Source: a virus
IMG/VR virus record: IMGVR_UViG_3300042509_000837
Location: 1-40,921 of that record
DNA: 40,921 nucleotides
Strand: one strand, 5' to 3'
The notes under the pieces are model-generated. The model ran no database searches and was not told the DNA's origin. It was given only the letters and a program-made list of their open reading frames with translations. The position numbers were made by a program, and so were the translations under genes. Shown here in pieces: positions 20,839 to 27,677 of this stretch; within the stretch, counting starts at the first letter, position 1, and each line of letters begins with the position of its first letter.

Positions 20839-21582
20839 TTACCTTAGAATCCAATTGGGATTTCTATACACCCAGGCAACTTGAGAAAGCCATTGTCTAT
20901 AAGAATTCTTATCTTCAATCTCTTTAGGTATACGGTCGTATAAATAAATTTTATTCTTATTGCAGTATTTATCTACTAAATATCCTAATGCACTTTCAAC
21001 GACATGTATTTCTTTTGCATTCTGCATAGCCAGAATCCAGTCAAATATGTGGAATCCATTATCTCTATCCCTATCTGCATACATGTAGTGTACTGGTAAA
21101 TCAGATTTTATGTCTAATTCAATCTGATTTATGTGAGAGAAGATATCATTCGCAAGAATATAATCCCCCTTTAACCCATAGGTTTCAATCAAATCTTTCT
21201 CTCTGTCTAGATTTCTATTTATTTTTACGTTTCTTCTGAAGTCCCCGAACTCTATCCCCAACTTCTCTCTGGCCCAAAAGTGTCTTTTTGCCATCCAAAG
21301 ATGAGAGGGCATAGCATCTGCTTCTGGCATTAATGCTAGGTATTTATCCCCGTTAGGCATGTCAACGCTTTTTTCTTGTTTATAGTATTCTGCCATCGGA
21401 TAGTTTCCATCTTCTGGGCACCACACTAAGCCGTCCATTTTAATATACTCGTTAAGAAGTTCATAGTCTCCAACAATAGGCCAGTATACCTTATAGCCTC
21501 TGTCTATTAAATGCTTGGCTATACTTGATGTGTATATTAAATCCCCCAGACAACAATGATGATAAATTAAACAATTTTTCAT
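20839..21582 (-). CDS. GT9-like (heptosyltransferase-related) protein
   Basis: 247 residues. The start MKNCLIYHHCCLGDLIYTSS, then IAKHLIDRGYKVYW, is the N-terminal Rossmann strand and GD-loop seen in GT9-like proteins. The later HIFDWILAMQNAKEIHVVES followed by ALGYLVD occupies the place of the sugar-nucleotide site. Short for GT9, so family and activity are tentative. It shares its NH..GD start style with the protein at 16528. About 40 bases separate it from gmd, the longest gap in the island. Confidence 0.6.
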   Translation of the reverse strand: MKNCLIYHHCCLGDLIYTSSIAKHLIDRGYKVYWPIVGDYELLNEYIKMDGLVWCPEDGNYPMAEYYKQEKSVDMPNGDKYLALMPEADAMPSHLWMAKRHFWAREKLGIEFGDFRRNVKINRNLDREKDLIETYGLKGDYILANDIFSHINQIELDIKSDLPVHYMYADRDRDNGFHIFDWILAMQNAKEIHVVESALGYLVDKYCNKNKIYLYDRIPKEIEDKNSYRQWLSQVAWVYRNPNWILR

Positions 21583-22355
21583 AGAGGACCCTCGCTTTTA
21601 ATTAAAACGTTTACTGGTCCAGTTCTTGGATATTCATCCTCCACTACGCTGTTTTTAAATTTATCATAGGGATCTGAAGTATTCCATAAAAGATAATAAT
21701 TATAGTCATTTCCAAGAATGCTGGTATAGAATTCCCTAGTGTCCTTATCAAACTCGCTTAGTGCATAGATGCTTATTAGATAATTAAAACTATCTAGTAC
21801 CTGGCTAGAGTCTTTTAGATGTTCAAACTGCTGATAATAAATATTATCTACATACCCAAGAGAAGTTAAATACTTCTCCTGCAATTTACTTGGATAATAT
21901 AAATCTACCATAGTGTAAGATTTTATTTTTATCTTAAAGAGTCCAGCAAGGTCAAAGAGGATCTTGCATTGTCCTCCATAGCCTGCGCCTATTTCTAAAA
22001 CTTTTGCTTCCTTTATCTTTAAAGAATCCATATGCCTTAAAATATCTAACGCCTTAAAAGTATATGCAATAGTAGATGGAGAAAACATTTTATTTTCTGT
22101 AGGAATGTCTGGATAATTTACTAAATGAGGAGATCCAGTTAAATCGTTCTCAGAAATCCTATCCCAATCTATTTCATTGAATAGTTCTGAAAATTCATTT
22201 TTAATTCTTTCTAAGAAGATAAAAGAATATCCTTCATTAGTATGTTCTAATATTGTAGTGAATGAACTATTTGATTTAAAAGTATTAAAAGTATCATCAT
22301 TTAGCAACGCTTCTTGGCATACAGGAACATGAACATATGGCCCTAAACTAGACAT
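21579..22355 (-). CDS. Putative sugar O-methyltransferase
   Basis: 258 residues. KVLEIGAGYGGQCKILFDLA (about 119-138) is the SAM-binding motif I, followed by SYTMVDLY (motif II Asp) and LISIYALSEFD. The overall layout (N-terminal helical cap, FSPSTIAYTFKALDILRHM before motif I, and a late YYLLWNTSDPYD) matches the putative sugar O-methyltransferase family TIGR04371. It may cap the phage oligosaccharide by methylation (inference). Overlaps the neighbours on both sides. Confidence 0.75.
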   Translation of the reverse strand: MSSLGPYVHVPVCQEALLNDDTFNTFKSNSSFTTILEHTNEGYSFIFLERIKNEFSELFNEIDWDRISENDLTGSPHLVNYPDIPTENKMFSPSTIAYTFKALDILRHMDSLKIKEAKVLEIGAGYGGQCKILFDLAGLFKIKIKSYTMVDLYYPSKLQEKYLTSLGYVDNIYYQQFEHLKDSSQVLDSFNYLISIYALSEFDKDTREFYTSILGNDYNYYLLWNTSDPYDKFKNSVVEDEYPRTGPVNVLIKSEGPL

Positions 22356-22545
22356 GGTACCTCTCTTCTGTGATACAGTTCATGCAAAAGAAGTCGGCAT
22401 AATTGTTATATGCATCATCTGTCAACAGACTCTCCTGACCACTAAATAAAGCAACAATATTTAAACAATTAGTGTTTGAACAATAATATTCTTGCGGTTG
22501 CTTTAGTTTGGCTGGATTTTTTTTAAATCTAGATATCAGATTCAT
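22348..22545 (-). CDS. Small zinc-binding-like protein
   Basis: 65 residues: a basic start (MNLISRFKKNPAKLK), then YYCSNTNCLN and FFCMNCITEE, giving two Cys knuckles. The 3' end overlaps the methyltransferase gene by 8 bases. Possibly a small adaptor; family unknown. Confidence 0.65.
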   Translation of the reverse strand: MNLISRFKKNPAKLKQPQEYYCSNTNCLNIVALFSGQESLLTDDAYNNYADFFCMNCITEERYHV

Positions 22546-22702
22546 AGTCTATGCCCATTTCTTTTACGTCTATCAGATCTTCATTCTCAATAATCTCTTC
22601 ATGATCTAGTCCGTCTTTATTATATTTAACCATACAAAAGTCGCTGTAGTATTTTACTACCCTACCCCAACATTTTTCAGATTCTATCCAGACTAAACCC
22701 AT
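22529..22702 (-). CDS. Small acidic hypothetical protein (57 aa)
   Basis: 57 residues MGLVWIESEKCWGRVVKYYS, then an acidic helix (DHEEIIENEDLIDV). TGATG overlap with the upstream gene and GGAG 8 bases before the ATG support it. Family unknown. Confidence 0.65.
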   Translation of the reverse strand: MGLVWIESEKCWGRVVKYYSDFCMVKYNKDGLDHEEIIENEDLIDVKEMGIDYESDI

Positions 22703-22947
22703 CAGATGCTCCTTGGCGGATCTCCTGGTCGTCCCTGAAAATCACACTTCATGCCAAACTTATGAACAACTTCTCGTAATTTAATAAGATATTCCATTAT
22801 CATTATTCTTTTATCTTCTGAGAAGGCCATAATTTCATTCTCATATACTCTAAGTGCGATGTGATCGGGCATTTCTATAACGTCAACGACAATGTTGTAT
22901 GGCGGCTTATGCTCTTTAAGCATTTTATAAAGAAGTTTATCAACCAT
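22702..22947 (-). CDS. Hypothetical protein (81 aa)
   Basis: 81 residues of alpha/beta character (MVDKLLYKMLKEHKPPYNIV, then VIEMPDHIALRVYENEIMAF) with a Pro/Gly/Arg-rich tail. It overlaps the end of the WhiB-like gene by 8 bases. Family unknown. Confidence 0.7.
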   Translation of the reverse strand: MVDKLLYKMLKEHKPPYNIVVDVIEMPDHIALRVYENEIMAFSEDKRIMIMEYLIKLREVVHKFGMKCDFQGRPGDPPRSI

Positions 22948-23248
22948 TTATGCTTTCCCCATCTGTGACCAGACTAAGTATAGCACTCCACGTTACCTGA
23001 TTCTTATGAGAATTTCTCATATTGTCAAGCCTGCCTTCGTTTAGGTAGATGCCTCCCCACACACCGTAGGATTCTGTGTTGACACCCTCTTTAAAACATT
23101 CTTTTATTACTGGGCAAGATAAACACATTCGGTCAACTTCTCTAGCAACATCCTGGTCTGCTTCGTACTGATCAAAGTATTTATTTGTGTCTACTCCAGC
23201 GCATAGCGCTTCACTTACCCACATATTTTGCAGGTACTTTCCATCCAT
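22940..23248 (-). CDS. WhiB-like Fe-S transcription factor
   Basis: 102 residues. Four conserved Cys (C16, C42, C45, C51, with CLSCPVIKEC) ligate the 4Fe-4S cluster of the Wbl family, followed by the GVWGG turn (62-66) that contacts the sigma factor. The usual basic AT-hook region after the turn is weak (only RLDNMRNSHK). Wbl proteins bind region 4 of the primary sigma factor in actinobacteria, so this is expected to redirect host RNA polymerase. The ATG at 23248 is chosen (AGG 5 bases upstream); 23224 is an alternative. Overlaps the upstream gene by 38 bases. Confidence 0.88.
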   Translation of the reverse strand: MDGKYLQNMWVSEALCAGVDTNKYFDQYEADQDVAREVDRMCLSCPVIKECFKEGVNTESYGVWGGIYLNEGRLDNMRNSHKNQVTWSAILSLVTDGESING

Positions 23249-23429
23249 TACTACCTGGGTTGTATCTGCGTGCAATACCCCAACGACCATCACGAAAGAC
23301 ACCGTTCTTCTTATAGAAGGCATCTCTTGACGGCTTCCAGTCTACAATAGTCCAACCATCCCAATAAAGATTGTTGTTATTATCAACAACAGTATGGGCG
23401 GTGTCATAGTCAATAAATTCCTGAGTCAT
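23211..23429 (-). CDS. Hypothetical protein (72 aa)
   Basis: 72 residues: MTQEFIDYDTAHTVVDNNNN, then a Trp-rich middle (LYWDGWTIVDW) and RDAFYKKNGVFRDGRWGIAR. It reads as a small beta-rich protein with many aromatics and turns. Stop/start overlap with the deaminase gene (ATGA). Family unknown. Confidence 0.7.
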   Translation of the reverse strand: MTQEFIDYDTAHTVVDNNNNLYWDGWTIVDWKPSRDAFYKKNGVFRDGRWGIARRYNPGSNGWKVPAKYVGK

Positions 23430-23813
23430 TGTTCCTCACTAGTTGTATATACTATTTTTCTTATTCCATTATTTCTAAGTGTAGAATAGCATCTATTGCA
23501 TGGCCTGCTATCTCTAGCCTGCCCTCTCCTATTTACCCTAGCAACATATACAGTTGCCCCAGCAGCATCTTTTACCTTCTTGAGAGCATCTATCTCTGCG
23601 TGTACAGAGCAATCAGTCTTAATATGCTCACTAGAAACTACAGTAGGGTGATTTCTTTCTTTATTAACTCCAGTTCCGATCACTCTTCCACCCTTTACAA
23701 TAACAGATCCATGCTTCATTCTGCATGAAGACTGCGATGCAAGATAGAGTGCGACGGAAAGATATGCTTGGTCGCGCTTAGATGTGGCGACCTGCTCCTT
23801 TGATAGCCTTCAT
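23426..23813 (-). CDS. Deoxycytidylate/cytidine deaminase-like protein, frame interrupted near the start
   Basis: The main frame from the ATG at 23719 codes 97 residues with the zinc-dependent deaminase motifs CSVHAEIDA and RPCNRC, plus HGSVIVKGGRVIGTGVN. Upstream in the same frame lies AYLSVALYLASQSSCR, the usual first helix of this fold, but no start codon precedes it. A good start (GGAGAGAG then ATG at 23813, just after the upstream stop) opens an 11-codon frame, MKAIKGAGRHI, ending at TAA 23778-23780. Skipping one base at ATC-TAA joins the two. So either a +1 shift or a sequence error. The enzyme makes dUMP from dCMP in this family. Confidence 0.7.
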
Positions 23814-23821
23814 TCTCTCTC

Positions 23822-24196
23822 CTATACCTTGTAGATACTTACGGGAATATTGCTATTCTCTGCTTCAGATATTACAACATCGAATATCTCTGACCTATCA
23901 TTCTTCGTTGATAAATATACTACACTATCAATGTCGTACTTGTCAAAGTTTTCTACAACATCATTTTTGAGAACACGGTAGAACCTTGACTTTATCCCTT
24001 TTTGCTTAAAGAATCCTTCGGTTTTATTAACAAACTCGGCAGTAAACTGGTTTATTTTATAGGGTCCTGCTGTATAAATATCTAAACGGCCATCACTAGT
24101 AGTTGCATCGACTGCCTTATCTATAGCAACAACTACTGCCCTAGTAAAAGTATCGTAGTCGGCAAATTTTTGATTGCCGTAAACAAGGATTCTCAT
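23822..24196 (-). CDS. Rossmann-like (SLOG/YspA-type) protein
   Basis: 124 residues from MRILVYGNQKFADYDTF. The MRILVYGN start, the TAGPYKINQFTAEF middle and VVYLSTKNDRSEIFDVVISE followed by AENSNIPVSIY resemble small Rossmann-like SLOG/DUF2493-type proteins that bind nucleotides or nucleotide sugars. Tentative. The ATG at 24196 is used (AGGAG 4 bases upstream). It sits between a virion-type gene and the deaminase. Confidence 0.55.
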   Translation of the reverse strand: MRILVYGNQKFADYDTFTRAVVVAIDKAVDATTSDGRLDIYTAGPYKINQFTAEFVNKTEGFFKQKGIKSRFYRVLKNDVVENFDKYDIDSVVYLSTKNDRSEIFDVVISEAENSNIPVSIYKV

Positions 24197-24203
24197 TATT
24201 CTC

Positions 24204-24683
24204 CTAATATATGTTGGGAAATTCTCCAGCAACTAACCATTCATTTGTTGCTATCTTAATTAATTCTAGGCTAGTCCATTGGGCAGTAAGATAGTTTGAG
24301 TCTGCCTGCCTTAATGTAACTCCAGACTCTTCAGTAAATTGTACAGTACCAGAGCCTGCTCGCGCAACCTTTATTGATGAGCCAACCTCTATTTCTTCTG
24401 TAGAATTATTTGGAACAATGAGGGTTGTGGCAGATGCTGAGTTTACTAATAGTATAGAGTTCTGCTCACTAGACATAATCATATAGGAGCCACCAGTAGT
24501 TATAGAAGAAACTTCTCTTAAAAATGATGTTTCTAGATTCGTGGTGTTAATCATGTTAATCCATGCACCATCTGAGGCTAATCGTACTGTTTTTTCTACA
24601 GTATTAAAATATACTTCTCCGTCATTAAATATCTGCGGGTCAGATGCAAGGCTTGCCATCTTTAATGTAGATACTAATCTCAT
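24204..24683 (-). CDS. Virion protein-like, tail-fibre or head-fibre type domain
   Basis: 159 residues. The N-terminal part, VSTLKMASLASDPQIFNDGE, then VYFNTVEKTVRLASDGAWIN, is the DP..AN.G..YYN...K..R...DG.W.. pattern found at the foot of phage fibre and decoration proteins. The C-terminal part (VNSASATTLIVPNNSTEEIE, then VGSSIKVARAGSGTVQFTE) is a repetitive beta domain common in phage fibres. Likely a small surface or fibre protein. Start chosen by ATGA overlap with the upstream gene. Confidence 0.65.
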   Translation of the reverse strand: MRLVSTLKMASLASDPQIFNDGEVYFNTVEKTVRLASDGAWINMINTTNLETSFLREVSSITTGGSYMIMSSEQNSILLVNSASATTLIVPNNSTEEIEVGSSIKVARAGSGTVQFTEESGVTLRQADSNYLTAQWTSLELIKIATNEWLVAGEFPNIY

Positions 24684-25165
24684 GCAAATCTTCCGCCCCA
24701 AATGCTTTTATTAACATTAACGTATCCAGGCGGAATTACTGCTAAACGACACTTTCCCATCTCTTCAATTTCATAAGAAAGAATAGAGCATCCTATACCA
24801 CCATCTTCTTTTTCATAATGAAGAGAGCAGTTACCACACATGACGCCAATAGATGCATCTGAATTCTGCGCCGCAGATTCATAACCAATCCAGATCCCTG
24901 TCTCCTCTGCATTAAGGGGTCCATAATTATCTGCTATAGACACAAGAGAGTCATGAAACTGTTTCTCTGCATCAGAAAGTTGTTCGTATAAATTATGTTC
25001 AGCCTTAGAGATATCCTTTTTGGATCTCGCTTCAGCAGCGTACAGAGCACGCTGCTGCTCTATAGCCTCTCGTCTTGTTCCGTGAGTACCACGAACAGTT
25101 CCATCTGGACTAACTACAGAATATCCAGACTTACCACGGTAGTTCTGTCTAATATCGTATGGCAT
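24680..25165 (-). CDS. Phage protein with Cys-rich C-terminal module
   Basis: 161 residues. The N-terminal module YSVVSPDGTVRGTHGTRREA, then IEQQRALYAAE, is a short conserved phage segment, often fused to head-maturation proteins in actinophages. A helical linker follows, then a C-terminal module with four Cys (MCGNCSLHY, GIGCSILSYE, MGKCRLAVIPPGYV) that could hold a metal or Fe-S cluster. Standing alone it is of unknown function. GGGAGG lies 5 bases before the ATG. Confidence 0.7.
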   Translation of the reverse strand: MPYDIRQNYRGKSGYSVVSPDGTVRGTHGTRREAIEQQRALYAAEARSKKDISKAEHNLYEQLSDAEKQFHDSLVSIADNYGPLNAEETGIWIGYESAAQNSDASIGVMCGNCSLHYEKEDGGIGCSILSYEIEEMGKCRLAVIPPGYVNVNKSIWGGRFA

Positions 25166-25191
25166 ATCGGCCTCCCAAGCATTTGTATCTA

Positions 25192-26346
25192 TTATACCTT
25201 AGATAGCAAAGTAATTTTTCTACTCTTTTTTGCCTCTATATTAATAAGTTCTATTGCCTCAGACCACTTATACTTAACCATATTTATATTAAATTGATTT
25301 GCTGCGACAATATAATTTCTTTCACGCTCTTCATTTCTAATATCTGGATCTAGTAGTTTGGTTAGATGCTTCATCCAATCCTTTGAAGACTTTGCTATTC
25401 TTCCAGCACCTAAATCCGCTAGATCCTGATACTCTTGTGTGTCAGATGCAATAAATGGTATACCTGACAAGGCATATTCAAGACCCTTTAAATTACTCTT
25501 GGCCTCGTTAAATTGATTCTTTGTCAGAGGAACTATTCCAATGTCAATAGGCATGAAGATATTAGAATAATACTGAGGTCTGGCACCCGTAAAGACACTT
25601 ACTCTTTCTGGATCAATATTCAACGCCTCTGCGATCCAGTAGGGTTTATCTAGCATGACTCCAGAATGATGAAACTTTAAATCGTATCTTTCTATAATTG
25701 TTTTGATTGGTCCTGAAAAATCTTTAAGATCATTTACGCGCCACATCATCATTCCGACCCATCCTATTGTGGGTTTATTTCCAGCGGTATCAAGTCTGTA
25801 GGTAAATGTTTTTGGGTCTAGAGAGTTTGGAACACGGTATACATTTTTATTATATCTACGCATTCTTTCTTCTAAGAATTTTGTACTTGCAATAATTCCA
25901 TCTGCGGCAGAATAAGTTGAAATAAGATGATCTCTATTATTCTCTGGATTTCTTTGTGGATCAGTAGTTATAAAGGCTAGGTTGTCTTCTGGAAGTTGTT
26001 CGAAATGGTCGTCTGTATCGACAATAACAGTCTGACCGTAACTCTTAGCAAGTTCTATATATTTAACTGCATCGTGGTGCATAAAAAGTTTAAGTACTAC
26101 TACATCTAGTTTATCAAAGCACTCGTCGTAGGTCTTAATGACCCCAGTCTTTCTATACTTTAATCTTTCTAAAGGCTTTACTGCAACAAAACCCTCGCCA
26201 TCCTTCCAGCCAATCTCACCCACCATTACCTGATGACCTATGCTTGTTAACAACATACCTGGCATAAGCATTCTTACGTTGGTGCATCCACCTGGCAGCG
26301 CCTCATAGTGGTCGCCCCAATCTGTAGAAAGAAATCCAATCCTCAT
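25192..26346 (-). CDS. GT4-like GT-B glycosyltransferase
   Basis: 384 residues, two Rossmann halves. The N-terminal MRIGFLSTDWGDHYEALPGG, then CTNVRMLMPGMLL, is the acceptor half; VIVDTDDHFEQLP and IIASTKFLEERMR lead into PTIGWVGMMMWRVNDL. The C-terminal donor half has VFTGARPQYYSNIFMPIDIG and EAKSNLKGLEYALSGIPFIA, the Glu-rich GT4 motif (E.....LE.....P.I). It lies away from the main glycan island, next to virion-type genes. Donor unknown. Confidence 0.85.
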   Translation of the reverse strand: MRIGFLSTDWGDHYEALPGGCTNVRMLMPGMLLTSIGHQVMVGEIGWKDGEGFVAVKPLERLKYRKTGVIKTYDECFDKLDVVVLKLFMHHDAVKYIELAKSYGQTVIVDTDDHFEQLPEDNLAFITTDPQRNPENNRDHLISTYSAADGIIASTKFLEERMRRYNKNVYRVPNSLDPKTFTYRLDTAGNKPTIGWVGMMMWRVNDLKDFSGPIKTIIERYDLKFHHSGVMLDKPYWIAEALNIDPERVSVFTGARPQYYSNIFMPIDIGIVPLTKNQFNEAKSNLKGLEYALSGIPFIASDTQEYQDLADLGAGRIAKSSKDWMKHLTKLLDPDIRNEERERNYIVAANQFNINMVKYKWSEAIELINIEAKKSRKITLLSKV

Positions 26347-26364
26347 TTATTCTCCATTATGTAG

Positions 26365-26411
26365 ATATGGCGGGGGCTGTTGCCGCAATGGTTTGTTTAC
26401 CCCCGCCATAT
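26365..26411. terminator. Long GC-rich inverted repeat between lysin-like and GT4 genes
   Basis: ATATGGCGGGGG (26365-26376) and CCCCCGCCATAT (26400-26411), perfect over 12 bp, around 23 bases. It lies 11 bases after the lytic transglycosylase stop and fits a transcription terminator or an mRNA-protecting hairpin; the T-tract is absent on the leftward side. Confidence 0.6.
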
Positions 26412-26422
26412 ATATTACTACG

Positions 26423-27043
26423 TTAAATCTTTTCTGGGGTACATTTCTTTGGGAATAAAGACCACCCAGTATTGAATGGTGCAATGACCCATGAATATGT
26501 TAATCCAGATCCCCAGAGGGAATAATACATTCCTGCATTCTCGTACCATGAGTCATTCTTAAATGAATATCCATAGCCCCAATTATGCATTCCATCATTA
26601 AGGAAGTGCTTCCTTACAATTTCTGATTGCTTTTCCTTGTCTAGCATATTATCTCTAGACCACCAGGATCTTCCTGACCAGGCGCTTGTCTGAATTTGCC
26701 AAGTACCTAAAGCACCTGAATACCATAAACTTGACTCATCAAGTGCTTCATGCTTTGATTCGCGCCAGGTAATTGCCCAGGCTCCTCTAAGCATTCCAGG
26801 TCTATTAAAACCCGCCTTGAACAGTATCTTTGCTTGCTTATCATTACAATTAGATGGCAACGTCCAGTTTCTATCTGTTATTGCCCTTCTTTCTAATGTA
26901 TCAGCGGTGGCAAGGTTTCCTGTACCTTCCGCCAAGGGCGAAGACTTAGCATACGCCATACTTGATGCAGCAATAAATGTAATTGCTAATACTACAACAG
27001 CAATCCAACCTACTGCCAAACCAATTTGGTTTTTTTTCGTCAT
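26423..27043 (-). CDS. Membrane-anchored or secreted lytic transglycosylase-like protein
   Basis: 206 residues. Residues 8-30 form a hydrophobic segment followed by AYAKSS, a possible signal-peptidase site. The globular part carries AWAITWRESKHEA (Glu95 the likely catalytic acid), then SSLWYSGALGTWQIQTSAWS, the SLT/lysozyme-like layout (ES...A.S..GA.G..Q). Such enzymes cleave peptidoglycan glycan strands. It is probably a lysis or envelope-remodelling factor. The ATG at 27043 follows AAAGGAGG by 5 bases. It has its own promoter and operator and a hairpin after its stop, so it is a separate unit. Confidence 0.75.
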   Translation of the reverse strand: MTKKNQIGLAVGWIAVVVLAITFIAASSMAYAKSSPLAEGTGNLATADTLERRAITDRNWTLPSNCNDKQAKILFKAGFNRPGMLRGAWAITWRESKHEALDESSLWYSGALGTWQIQTSAWSGRSWWSRDNMLDKEKQSEIVRKHFLNDGMHNWGYGYSFKNDSWYENAGMYYSLWGSGLTYSWVIAPFNTGWSLFPKKCTPEKI

Positions 27044-27073
27044 ATTGACCTCCTTTGGCGGCAACATCATTCT

Positions 27074-27102
27074 ACTTTACAGTAAAGTTTTATAGAAGTC
27101 AA
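27074..27102 (-). promoter_or_regulatory. Promoter with palindromic operator for the lytic transglycosylase gene
   Basis: On the minus strand TTGACT (27102-27097), 17 bp, TAAAGT (27079-27074). A perfect 15-bp palindrome, ACTTTACAGTAAAGT (27074-27088), covers the -10 box and the end of the spacer, the classic place for a repressor. This fits timing control of a lysis-type gene. Confidence 0.65.
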
Positions 27103-27124
27103 GAATCGCATAGCATAGAGATTT

Positions 27125-27238
27125 TTATTTTTTGGCCCAATCAATAATTTCTATCATATCTGGGTAGATAGTAACATGTGGAAGAAAGTTATAGTTAGCA
27201 CTATCTTTTACAAGACAGTAAAATGTAAAGTATCTCAT
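27125..27238 (-). CDS. Small hypothetical protein (37 aa)
   Basis: 37 residues: MRYFTFYCLVKDSANYNFLP and more. It follows the stop of the 55-residue gene by 2 bases; the ribosome site (GAGTAGG) is weak. Unknown function. Confidence 0.5.
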   Translation of the reverse strand: MRYFTFYCLVKDSANYNFLPHVTIYPDMIEIIDWAKK

Positions 27239-27240
27239 AC

Positions 27241-27408
27241 CTACTCGTCATAGTCCCATCGTATTATCATCATTGCATACTTTAATCCCTGGGCAAACCA
27301 TTGACCCTGCTGAGAGTATTCTTCTGCAAATGGAGGATTAATACATTCCTCAATTTGTTCTGAGAATCTATCTCGCCAATACTTTTGACATTCATCACTA
27401 GTATGCAT
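27241..27408 (-). CDS. Small hypothetical protein (55 aa)
   Basis: 55 residues from MHTSDECQKYWRDRFSEQIE, helical, ending IRWDYDE. It begins 8 bases after the 3' end of tRNA-Asn; a longer frame upstream would be a translation of the tRNA and is rejected. Family unknown. Confidence 0.6.
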   Translation of the reverse strand: MHTSDECQKYWRDRFSEQIEECINPPFAEEYSQQGQWFAQGLKYAMMIIRWDYDE

Positions 27409-27415
27409 TTCCACG

Positions 27416-27487
27416 CTGGCCTGGTAGGATTCGAACCTACAACCCATCGGTTAACAGCCGATTGCGCTGCCATTGCGCCACAGACCA
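27416..27487 (-). tRNA. tRNA-Asn (GUU)
   Basis: The minus strand gives acceptor stem TGGTCTG/CAGGCCA, anticodon loop CTGTTAA (GTT) and T-stem GTAGG/CCTAC around TTCGAAT. The discriminator is G, as usual for tRNA-Asn. CCA is not encoded. Confidence 0.93.
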
Positions 27488-27499
27488 CTATATAAATCG

Positions 27500-27570
27500 C
27501 TGGAGAATCAGGGGTCGAACCTAAACTAAATGTTCCAAAGACATTTGTGCTGCCATTACACCATTCTCCA
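27500..27570 (-). tRNA. tRNA-Gln (UUG)
   Basis: The minus strand gives a perfect acceptor stem TGGAGAA/TTCTCCA, anticodon loop CTTTGGA (TTG) and T-stem TTAGG/CCTGA. It is 12 bases upstream of tRNA-Asn, and the 101-nt inverted-repeat element ends 3 bases before it. CCA is not encoded. Confidence 0.92.
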
Positions 27571-27573
27571 TAA

Positions 27574-27674
27574 CCGATATGCCAGCGGGTAACTACACCA
27601 TCCCAAGGTATCTGCACGTTTGACTAACTTCATGCTGGTATCAACCGCGTAACTCGGCATTGCTGGCATATCGG
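27574..27674 (-). ncRNA. Candidate structured RNA: 101-nt element closed by a 13-bp stem
   Basis: CCGATATGCCAGC (27574-27586) is the exact inverse of 27662-27674. The 75 bases between hold smaller stems (for example GGT/ACC around TGAT, and GGG/CCC around the GGTGTAG segment) and no credible gene. It directly abuts tRNA-Gln and starts 3 bases after the stop of the gene at 27678. It resembles no tRNA I can fold (no T-arm or U33-type anticodon loop). Candidate small RNA or processing element. Confidence 0.45.
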
Positions 27675-27677
27675 AGT

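Noticed and set aside
27282-27617. 111-codon leftward open frame
   Set aside because: It is a translation of tRNA-Gln and tRNA-Asn (the GxNPxR-type signatures of tRNA T-arms are visible in it).
27574-27674. Reading the 101-nt element as a third leftward tRNA
   Set aside because: The GGTGTAG segment resembles a D-arm, but no anticodon loop with U33, no TTCGA-type T-loop and no 7-bp acceptor stem could be placed.
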